Source of the DNA: JAOARY01 sp045345765
Lineage (GTDB): Bacteria; Bacillota; Clostridia; Peptostreptococcales; Peptostreptococcaceae
Length of the DNA: 64,000 nucleotides
Direction of reading: 5' to 3'
NCBI GenBank assembly: GCA_045345765.1
Contig: CP148265.1
Coordinates: 2,976,001 to 3,040,000, forward strand
Made by a program: the position numbers and the translations under genes. Under the pieces are notes generated by a model. That model ran no database searches, was not told the DNA's origin, and saw only the letters and a list, made by a program, of their open reading frames with translations. This document shows positions 57,486 through 64,000 of the stretch, piece after piece. Positions within the stretch are counted from its first letter, which is position 1. The number at the start of each line of letters is the position of its first letter.

Positions 57486-58637
57486 ATGAATGTGTATTTA
57501 GATAATAGTGCTACAACAAAACCTTATAATAGTGTTTTGAATAGTATTTTAAAATACAATGATATTTACTATGCAAACCCATCTTCAATACATAAAATGG
57601 GTGTTTTGGTGTATAAGGAGATAAAAGACAGAAAACAAGAAATTGCAAAATTATTAAATGTAGAAGAAAATGAAATTATATTTACTTCCGGAGGTACTGA
57701 ATCTACAAATATGGTTCTTCGTGGCCTGGCTTTTAAGTTTAAAAATAAAAAAAATCATATAATAAGTTCAAATATAGAACATCCTTCAACCTATGAAACT
57801 TTAGAATTTCTTAAGAAAAATGGATTTGAGGTGACATACTTAAAAGTAAATGATGAAGGTGTTATTAATTTTAAAGATTTAAAAGAAGCCATAAAGAAAG
57901 AAACTTTTTTAGTAACGATAATGCATGCGAATAATGAAATTGGTTCTTTGATGCCAATTGAAAAAATAGGGAGATATTTAAATAAATTAAATCAAGAAAT
58001 TTATTTTCATGTTGATGCTGTTCAGTCATTTTTAAAATTAAATTTTAAACCAAAGAGATATAATATAGATTTTATGAGTATAAGTGGACATAAAATACAT
58101 GGACCAAAAGGTATTGGTATTTTATTTAAAGATGAAAAAATTAAATTAGAGCCTCTTTTAACTGGAGGAGGACAACAAAACAATTTAAGATCTGGAACAG
58201 AAAATACCAGTGGAATAATAGGTATTTGTGAGGCTATAATAGAAGGTAATAAAAATTTAGAAGATAGAATAAATTATATATCTAATCTTAAAGCTTATTT
58301 AAGCAGTTTGATTATAAAAAATATAGAAGATGTGAAAATTAATACACCAAAAGAAAGTATATGTCATATTTTAAATATTTCTTTTTTAGGAGTTAAAGGA
58401 GAAATTTTATTGCACGCTTTAGAACAAAAAGGAATTTATGTTTCAACAGGATCTGCTTGTTCTTCAAAAAAGAAAAAGAGCAGAGTACTTCAAAATATAA
58501 AATTAACGGATGAAGAAGTTGAGGGTGCTATAAGATTTAGTTTGAGTGAATTTAATACCAAAGAAGAAATCGAATATGTAGCTGAAATTTTAACACAAGA
58601 AGTTAGGAGTTTAAGAGATATAATAAATAAAAAATAA
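57486..58637 (+). CDS. Cysteine desulfurase (NifS/IscS family)
   Basis: 383 aa PLP enzyme. Removes sulfur from cysteine as a persulfide. VYLDNSATTKPY at the N-terminus, FTSGGTESTN, MHANNEIGS, HVDAVQSF and SGHKIHGPKGIG (the PLP Lys in SGHK, about 203) lead to STGSACSSKKKK, where the Cys carries persulfide. It is followed after 27 bases by ThiI, the arrangement known for the NifZ-ThiI pair of B. subtilis, which supplies sulfur to s4U. AAAGGA precedes the ATG. Confidence 0.93.
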   Translation: MNVYLDNSATTKPYNSVLNSILKYNDIYYANPSSIHKMGVLVYKEIKDRKQEIAKLLNVEENEIIFTSGGTESTNMVLRGLAFKFKNKKNHIISSNIEHPSTYETLEFLKKNGFEVTYLKVNDEGVINFKDLKEAIKKETFLVTIMHANNEIGSLMPIEKIGRYLNKLNQEIYFHVDAVQSFLKLNFKPKRYNIDFMSISGHKIHGPKGIGILFKDEKIKLEPLLTGGGQQNNLRSGTENTSGIIGICEAIIEGNKNLEDRINYISNLKAYLSSLIIKNIEDVKINTPKESICHILNISFLGVKGEILLHALEQKGIYVSTGSACSSKKKKSRVLQNIKLTDEEVEGAIRFSLSEFNTKEEIEYVAEILTQEVRSLRDIINKK

Positions 58638-58664
58638 ATATGCTAGACTGAAAGGATGAAGATT

Positions 58665-59840
58665 TTGTATAATATAATAGTTGTAAGATATGGAGAAATT
58701 GCAATTAAAGGAAGAAATAGATATATATTTGAGGATAAATTAGTTACTAATATTAAAAATTCATTAAAAGATGTGGGTAATGTAAAGGTTTATAAAGGCG
58801 ATGGAAGACTGTATATAGATGTAGATGATTTTAATTATATGGATATAATAGAAGAGGCAAAAAAAGTTTTTGGTGTATTTTCACTAAGTCCAGCAATAAA
58901 GGGAAAAAGAGATTTTGAAGTGTTAAAAGAAAATGCTAAAAAATTAATGGAAGATAAAATTGATATGGATGATATAAAGACTTTTAAAGTTGAATCAAAA
59001 AGACCAGATAAATCATTTAAATTAAAATCTCCAGAAATGAGTAGAGAAATTGGTGGATTTTTACTTGATAATTTTTCAGATGATGTGAGTGTAAATGTAA
59101 AAAAACCAGATGCAACAATTTATGTAGAAATGAGAAAAGATTGCAGTATAGTATATTCTGATAAAATCAATGGTTTTGGAGGACTTCCGCTTGGGACTAA
59201 TGGAAAGGCCTTATTATTGCTATCTGGTGGAATAGATAGTCCTGTAGCGGGATTTTTGATTGGAAAAAGAGGTGTAGAAATAGAAGCAATACATTTTCAT
59301 AGTTATCCTTTTACGAATGAAAAATCTCAAGAAAAAGTCAGAGATTTAGCAAGAATACTAGCTAAATACTGTGGAAAAATAACTATGCATAAGGCTAATA
59401 TTTTACCAGTACAAAAACAAATAAATAAAAATTGTGAAGAAAGTCATATGACAATAATATCAAGAAGATTTATGATGCGAATTGCAAATCAATTGGCTAA
59501 AAAGGTAGGCGCAAATGCTCTTATTACAGGAGAAAGTATAGGGCAAGTTGCATCTCAAACTATGCAAGGACTTAATGCTACTAATGCTGTTATAGATATG
59601 CCTGCATTTAGACCATTAATAGGAACTGATAAGAGTGAAATTATTGATATAGCAAAAGAAATAAAAACATATGAAACATCAATAATACCAGAAGAAGATT
59701 GTTGTACAGTATTTTTACCAAAAAAACCTGTTACAAAACCAAGGTTAGAAAAAATAGAAAAATTAGAAGAAGCACTTGATATAGACGGTTTGGTTAATGA
59801 AGTTTTAGAAGATATAGAAACAATAGAAGTAACATATTAA
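58665..59840 (+). CDS. thiI: tRNA 4-thiouridine synthase ThiI
   Basis: 391 aa from a TTG at 58665, which has AAAGGA 8 bases upstream; an ATG at 58656 overlaps that site. N-terminal ferredoxin-like domain ([14 protein letters not shown]), THUMP domain to about 165, and a PP-loop [14 protein letters not shown] (about 183-196). [16 protein letters not shown] and [16 protein letters not shown] follow. There is no C-terminal rhodanese domain, as in Gram-positive ThiI, so the sulfur is probably passed through the CC pair and the upstream desulfurase. It makes s4U in tRNA and may contribute to thiamine thiazole. Confidence 0.94.
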   Translation: MYNIIVVRYGEIAIKGRNRYIFEDKLVTNIKNSLKDVGNVKVYKGDGRLYIDVDDFNYMDIIEEAKKVFGVFSLSPAIKGKRDFEVLKENAKKLMEDKIDMDDIKTFKVESKRPDKSFKLKSPEMSREIGGFLLDNFSDDVSVNVKKPDATIYVEMRKDCSIVYSDKINGFGGLPLGTNGKALLLLSGGIDSPVAGFLIGKRGVEIEAIHFHSYPFTNEKSQEKVRDLARILAKYCGKITMHKANILPVQKQINKNCEESHMTIISRRFMMRIANQLAKKVGANALITGESIGQVASQTMQGLNATNAVIDMPAFRPLIGTDKSEIIDIAKEIKTYETSIIPEEDCCTVFLPKKPVTKPRLEKIEKLEEALDIDGLVNEVLEDIETIEVTY

Positions 59841-59844
59841 TAAA

Positions 59845-59887
59845 TATAAAAAGAAGCTTAAAACTTAGTTTTAAGCTTCTTTTTATA
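59845..59887. terminator. Bidirectional terminator
   Basis: Arms AAAAAGAAGCTTAAAA / TTTTAAGCTTCTTTTT with a five-base loop, between thiI and the convergent PAS-GGDEF gene. Confidence 0.9.
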
Positions 59888-59891
59888 TTTA

Positions 59892-60755
59892 TTAACCATT
59901 TATGAGCTTTAACTCTAATTTCTTTATTATAGAATCAAAACTTTCTATTTTTTCAGGAATATAATGAGATGTTCTTATTTTGAATTTTATTTTTTCATTC
60001 ATAAAAATAAATTCATAGGTAGATAATGCTGTTTTGACTTTATTTTCCAACATCAAACAAATAGGTTTTTTAGTTTCTGGAACTATAATCATTATTTTTT
60101 CTTCAGACCATTTTATTATAATTTCAACATTATCTATATTTTCTTTTAATAAATTAGAAACAGTTTTTAGTATTTTTTCTTTTATTCCTTTTTTATACAT
60201 ATTATGAAGATCATAAAGATTTGAGATTTCTACTAATAATAATGAAAATTCTTTTAAATTTTTTCTAGAAAGTGATAGATTCTCTTTTATAATTTCATCT
60301 CCATAAGATCTGTTATAAAAACCAGTTAAATCATCTAATGATCCGAGTCTCTTTAGTTCCATTATTTGTGATTTGCTTAATATTTCCTCATCTAAATTTT
60401 TAAATATTTCTAATGCGCCAACGATATAATTTCCTTTATTAATAAGAGGAAAAATTTTTGATTTAACTCTAAATTTTTTATTTCCTTTTGTTTTTATTAC
60501 ATAATTATCACTTAAGTTTTGTCTACTGTCCATACATAGTTGAAGTGGATTTTTATTTTTATCTAATATTTTACCATTTTTATTTATATGAATTAATATA
60601 TTATCTTCTATTTTTTTATTTAATACTTCTTTTTTTGAAAATCCTGTAATTCTTTTTGCTCCATTATTCCAATATACGATGTTTTTATATTTATCTATAA
60701 CGACAACACCATCATATAGATCTTCTAGCATTTCCTCATTGTAATAATTAAACAT
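59892..60755 (-). CDS. PAS domain protein with degenerate GGDEF domain
   Basis: 287 aa. The PAS domain (about 8-120) includes DGVVVIDKYKNIVYWNNGAKRITGF and FRVKSKIFPLINKGNYIVGALEIFKNL. The GGDEF-type domain (about 138-285) begins LDDLTGFYNRSYGDE but the active-site loop is KWSEEKIMIIVP instead of RYGGDEF, so nucleotide cyclisation is very unlikely. It may bind c-di-GMP or GTP, or act by protein contact. There is no transmembrane helix. Position between thiI and the rhodanese gene is not informative. Confidence 0.85.
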   Translation of the reverse strand: MFNYYNEEMLEDLYDGVVVIDKYKNIVYWNNGAKRITGFSKKEVLNKKIEDNILIHINKNGKILDKNKNPLQLCMDSRQNLSDNYVIKTKGNKKFRVKSKIFPLINKGNYIVGALEIFKNLDEEILSKSQIMELKRLGSLDDLTGFYNRSYGDEIIKENLSLSRKNLKEFSLLLVEISNLYDLHNMYKKGIKEKILKTVSNLLKENIDNVEIIIKWSEEKIMIIVPETKKPICLMLENKVKTALSTYEFIFMNEKIKFKIRTSHYIPEKIESFDSIIKKLELKLING

Positions 60756-60897
60756 TTAAAATCACCCTTTATTTAGATTTTTAGTATATAATCTAATTAT
60801 ACCTTTTTTTTTACTTATTATACATTGAAAAATAATAATTGTATTTTTATGACTTACAATATATTATTATTTTATAATTTATAAAGGAGTGATTTTT

Positions 60898-61728
60898 TTG
60901 AATATATTAAGAAATGATGAATTTTTAATCAATATTATAGATGATAAAGATACAATAATATTTGATTGTCGTTTTGATATGAATGATGTTTTATATGGGA
61001 TTAATTCATATAATGAATCTCATATAAAACATGCTTTTTATATGGATTTAAATAAGGATTTAGCAGGAGAAGTAAAATTACATGGAGGAAGACATCCTTT
61101 ACCAGACTTAGATGAATTTGTGGCTAAATTAGAGTCTTTTAATGTGGATTATAATAAAAATATAATAATATATGATGATGGTGAGCTTGCTATGGCAGGT
61201 AGACTTTTTATATTACTTAAATATTTATCATTTGAAAATGTATATGTATTAGAAGGTGGATTTAATAGATTTAAAGAAAAATATCCTGATTTTATAACAG
61301 ATGAAAAAAGTATTAGTGATAAGAAATCAAATTTTGATTATAAATTAAATAAAGAATTAATTGTTGATATGGAGTATGTAAAATCAAAAATAGATATAAA
61401 TAATACAGTCATAGTAGACTCAAGAAGTGAAGAAAGATATTTAGGAATAGAAGAACCTATAGATATAAAAAAAGGACATATAAAAAGTGCTGTCAATGTA
61501 TTTTGGGGAGATTTAATAATAGACGGAAAATTAAAATCTAAGGAAGAATTAAATAAAATATATGAGGCTGTAAAAGGTAAAGAGGAAATAATAATTCATT
61601 GTGGTTCAGGTGTTACTGCTTCTGTTAATTTTATAGCTATGCTTAGTTTAAATATGGATCCAAGAATTTATTTAGGTAGCTTTAGCGATTGGATTAGTTA
61701 TGACGATAATGAGGTGATTTCAGTTTAA
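60898..61728 (+). CDS. Two-domain rhodanese sulfurtransferase
   Basis: 276 aa from a TTG at 60898 with AAAGGAG 8 bases upstream; a GTG at 60889 overlaps that site. Two rhodanese domains: the first (about 1-130) lacks the loop Cys (IIYDDGELAMAG), the second (about 145-270) has the catalytic loop IIHCGSGVTAS. FDCRF and VIVDSRSEERY are the CDC25-like entry motifs. This is the normal division of a thiosulfate/3-mercaptopyruvate sulfurtransferase, so it should transfer sulfane sulfur. It is cytoplasmic; a related exported protein is encoded convergently. Confidence 0.92.
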   Translation: MNILRNDEFLINIIDDKDTIIFDCRFDMNDVLYGINSYNESHIKHAFYMDLNKDLAGEVKLHGGRHPLPDLDEFVAKLESFNVDYNKNIIIYDDGELAMAGRLFILLKYLSFENVYVLEGGFNRFKEKYPDFITDEKSISDKKSNFDYKLNKELIVDMEYVKSKIDINNTVIVDSRSEERYLGIEEPIDIKKGHIKSAVNVFWGDLIIDGKLKSKEELNKIYEAVKGKEEIIIHCGSGVTASVNFIAMLSLNMDPRIYLGSFSDWISYDDNEVISV

Positions 61729-61740
61729 AAAAGAAGATTA

Positions 61741-61774
61741 AAAAAGAAGAGTTTTTTTAAAACTCTTCTTTTTT
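61741..61774. terminator. Bidirectional terminator
   Basis: Arms AAAAAGAAGAGTTTT / AAAACTCTTCTTTTT between convergent genes. Confidence 0.85.
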
Positions 61775-62305
61775 ATCAGTAATTATTAGTATAAATAGAA
61801 TTAATAAAGATAATCCTAAAAAATTTTGTATTGAAAATAATTTTTTTTTGAAATGAGAAAGTCTTAATTTCTCATATAATTCAACTAAAAAACCTAAAGA
61901 TGAAAATAAATAAATATTTAAGTTTTTTATGATTTTAAATTTATCTTTTCTAATAAAAGTATAATTTATTTTTTTATAATTTAAATAGTTGATAGAAAAT
62001 AATAATAAGAATAATTTTTTTGCTATTACTCTTAGCTCAAAATAAGAATTAAAAAAATCTATTGATAAACTAAGAATTATAAGAATAGCAAAAATTTTAA
62101 TTGTAAGTTTTATTATTTTTTTATTATTTACAATAATAGACATTAAGTATCCCAAAATTAAAAGAATATAAGAAAGTTTTAATATTATATCAGAAATTTG
62201 ATATATAGATAAAAATTTTATAAACATTTGCAAATGTGGATTAATATCTATTAAGGATGATATGAGTGTTAATAATAAAAATATAATTAAACAAATTTTT
62301 TTCAT
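61757..62305 (-). CDS. Hypothetical multipass membrane protein
   Basis: 182 aa, about five hydrophobic helices with basic loops (KKINYTFIRKDKFKIIKN). Not recognised. It begins in the TAATG overlap with the stop codon of the rhodanese lipoprotein gene, so it is translationally coupled to it. It may work with the lipoprotein at the membrane, for example in exchange of sulfur compounds, which is speculation from gene order. Confidence 0.6.
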   Translation of the reverse strand: MKKICLIIFLLLTLISSLIDINPHLQMFIKFLSIYQISDIILKLSYILLILGYLMSIIVNNKKIIKLTIKIFAILIILSLSIDFFNSYFELRVIAKKLFLLLFSINYLNYKKINYTFIRKDKFKIIKNLNIYLFSSLGFLVELYEKLRLSHFKKKLFSIQNFLGLSLLILFILIITDKKEEF

Positions 62306-63672
62306 TATTTGATATCACCAATTTCTATAGGGTTGTTATCAGGGTCTAAACTCCATACAAACCAACCATCATCAAATAAAGAAACATTTTCATATCCTAA
62401 CATCATGGCATCGACTAATGTTAAACTTGCTCTCCAACCAGTACCGCAGTAAAATGCGATTTTATTATCCTTATTTAAACCTATTTCCTTATAATATGAA
62501 TCAACTTCAGATAAAGATCTATGTGTTCCATCTATATCTTCGAAATTATCCATATCTTGAGAAGTTGTTCCGGAATTACACCAAACTGAATCTTTTATTC
62601 TACCTTTTCTATCGAAATAACTATAGCCACTTGTTTTACCAACATATTCATCATAAGTTCTCACACTTACTAATTTTCCATTTTCATCACTTAATATGTT
62701 TTTAGCTCCATCTACATTTATAACTAAATCTTTATTAGCAGGTTGAGTAAATGAAATTTTTTCATTATTTTTTCTACCCTCTGTAATTCTTTTTACATCT
62801 TTAGTATTGTCAAGTTCATATCCAGCACTAACCCAAGCATCTTTTCCACCATTAAGGACTCTAACATCTTTAACACCTAAATATTTTAAAGTAACAAAAA
62901 CTCTTTCAGCACCCATTGAAGGTTTTCCGTAAACAATAACTGTAGTATCTTCATTAATTGAGTATTTATCTAATAAATCAAATAATTCTTTATCAGATTT
63001 TAAGTTCCAATTTGGACCTTCTTCTACGTAATTAGTATCTAAGAACATAGCATTTTTTACATGTCCATTTTCATAGTCCTTAAGACCATCATAAGTACAT
63101 TCTAAGATTAAGAAATCATCACCATTATAACTTTCAACTTCTTTTCCATCGATTAAATCATTAACCCAAGATGGGGAAACTAAAATTTCGTAATTTGAAT
63201 ATTTAACAAGCTTTGTATTTTCTTCACTTAAATATTCTTTTATTGAATAATTATTAAGATTTTCATAACCTAAATCTTTTAATTTATTTAAAAATTTTTC
63301 ACTTTTTTTACCTACATTACAATATGCAATTATGTTTTTATCTTTAGTTATATTCTTTTCGTTTAATAATGTTTGTAAATCTGAATCATCTTTAACTAAA
63401 TCTAACCAAGTTATTGGAAATTGTATAGCCGACTTAATATGTCCACCAGCTAAATCTTTATTAGGTTTAAAACCATTGTAAGATGAATCATCTCTAACAT
63501 CTATAACTATTGTATTTTCATCAGTCACAGCACTGTTAACAAGGCTTAAATCAGTTTTTTTTATTTCTATTTCTTTTTTAGTTTGTTGTTCTGTTTCTTT
63601 ATTATTACATCCAATCATTGATGTAATAACCAATAAAGTTACCAAACATGATAATAATATTTTTTTCTTCAT
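62305..63672 (-). CDS. Lipoprotein with three rhodanese-like domains
   Basis: 455 aa. The signal peptide ends in ITSMIGC, a lipobox, so it is anchored outside the membrane. Three rhodanese domains: the first (about 45-150) has AYCNVGKKS with a loop Cys, the second (about 165-300) has IVYGKPSMGA without Cys, the third (about 320-450) has FYCGTGWRAS with Cys. It resembles exported sulfurtransferases of anaerobes that handle thiosulfate or polysulfide. AAGGAG lies before the ATG. It is the first gene of a two-gene unit. Confidence 0.88.
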   Translation of the reverse strand: MKKKILLSCLVTLLVITSMIGCNNKETEQQTKKEIEIKKTDLSLVNSAVTDENTIVIDVRDDSSYNGFKPNKDLAGGHIKSAIQFPITWLDLVKDDSDLQTLLNEKNITKDKNIIAYCNVGKKSEKFLNKLKDLGYENLNNYSIKEYLSEENTKLVKYSNYEILVSPSWVNDLIDGKEVESYNGDDFLILECTYDGLKDYENGHVKNAMFLDTNYVEEGPNWNLKSDKELFDLLDKYSINEDTTVIVYGKPSMGAERVFVTLKYLGVKDVRVLNGGKDAWVSAGYELDNTKDVKRITEGRKNNEKISFTQPANKDLVINVDGAKNILSDENGKLVSVRTYDEYVGKTSGYSYFDRKGRIKDSVWCNSGTTSQDMDNFEDIDGTHRSLSEVDSYYKEIGLNKDNKIAFYCGTGWRASLTLVDAMMLGYENVSLFDDGWFVWSLDPDNNPIEIGDIK

Positions 63673-63778
63673 TTTTTTAACTCCTTAGTATTTATATTTT
63701 TTAAAAAATCCATTAATAAGAGTTTATAATTATATTTAGATTTAATCAAATAGAAAATAATAATAATTCCAAAAAAAC

Positions 63779-63806
63779 TATAGATTTTATTGATAAAAGC
63801 CGATTA
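63779..63806 (+). promoter_or_regulatory. Candidate sigma-28 (flagellar) promoter
   Basis: TATAGATT and GCCGATTA are separated by 12 bases, close to the TAAAGTTT-N11-GCCGATAA consensus, about 80 bases before the FlgM-like start. Confidence 0.45.
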
Positions 63807-63888
63807 ATATACTAAGACCTATAAAAATGGGTTAGCTTTATGTGTTTAATTATAAATATGTTTTATCACTTGAAGGGATGTGAGTTTT

Positions 63889-64000
63889 GTGAAAATTACG
63901 GAAGGGAATCCTTATATCAAAAACGATTATAAACCAATCAAAGAGGTAAAAGACAAAAAAATGGAACATGAATCAATTAAGGTGAAAGAAATTAAAAAAG
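63889..64000 (+). CDS. FlgM-like anti-sigma factor, 3' end cut off
   Basis: Only 37 codons are in the window. A GTG start follows GAAGGGATG and gives MKITEGNPYIKNDYKPIKEV, which looks like the start of clostridial FlgM proteins (short MKI..NPY.K.Y segment). FlgM binds sigma-28. The candidate sigma-28 promoter upstream fits. The rest of the gene is outside the window. Confidence 0.55.
   Translation, partial: MKITEGNPYIKNDYKPIKEVKDKKMEHESIKVKEIKK

Noticed and set aside
1..64000. tRNA or rRNA genes, integrase, transposase, prophage or plasmid functions
   Set aside because: I looked for T-loop motifs, rRNA cores and typical transposase and phage proteins and found none.

Overview
The window is a low-GC, AT-rich chromosome segment. 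Gene content suggests an anaerobic, motile, low-GC Firmicute of the Clostridia/Tissierellia type. The supporting signs are T-rich hairpin terminators, strong GGAGG-type ribosome binding sites, frequent TTG/GTG starts, clostridial one-carbon genes (Fhs, FchA, FolD), phosphate butyryltransferase, a two-subunit class I fumarase, a PPi-type phosphofructokinase, a SAM-I riboswitch, three chemoreceptors, the start of a FlgM-like gene, and a small selenoprotein with an in-frame UGA. I saw no rRNA, tRNA, CRISPR array, transposase or phage block.

Layout. 1-6.4 kb: a truncated chemoreceptor, a radical SAM protein, an FAD reductase and a chemoreceptor with an amino-acid-binding dCache signature. 6.4-12.8 kb: a YibE/F membrane protein and a 5'-nucleotidase (reverse), a protein with an Ada-like metal site, then a SAM riboswitch driving a methionine-type NhaC transporter and a Crp/Fnr regulator. 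13-18.4 kb: topoisomerase III, MnmA and a third chemoreceptor. 18.6-28.1 kb: a stalk-domain exported protein, then a signalling operon: CBS protein, four-sensor hybrid kinase, HD-GYP response regulator and a class I amidotransferase-type peptidase. 28.2-33.8 kb: a MltG-like fragment protein, a Csm6-like HEPN protein without CARF, signal peptidase I, a TIM-barrel protein, a TGS-domain nucleoside kinase, a winged-helix regulator and a small rubredoxin. 33.9-38.9 kb: a second NhaC transporter, CCA-adding enzyme, an RCC1-repeat protein and the selenoprotein.

39-45.8 kb is central metabolism: Ptb, fumarase, Fhs, FchA and FolD, with two nucleoside-recognition (Gate) membrane proteins. 46-52.6 kb holds a 1741-residue pseudokinase/ATPase/TPR/GGDEF protein followed by phosphofructokinase. 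52.8-57 kb has a YprB-type nuclease, a UvrD-like helicase and a PhzF protein. 57.0-57.2 kb carries a promoter-hairpin-terminator unit on the reverse strand, probably a small RNA. 57.5-63.7 kb is sulfur-centred: cysteine desulfurase and ThiI, a PAS/degenerate-GGDEF protein, and three genes around rhodanese-type proteins. The window ends in a FlgM-like gene.

Themes. Sulfur transfer recurs (MnmA, cysteine desulfurase, ThiI, two rhodanese proteins, SAM-controlled transport). Cyclic-di-GMP signalling recurs (HD-GYP, active GGDEF, degenerate GGDEF). In the folate cluster, FolD lacks the usual cyclohydrolase residues while a separate cyclohydrolase, FchA, sits directly upstream, which points to division of labour. 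The most notable items are the selenoprotein, the CARF-less HEPN protein, the reverse-strand small RNA, the FolD substitutions and the two very large signalling proteins. All assignments come from reading the sequence; no database search was run.
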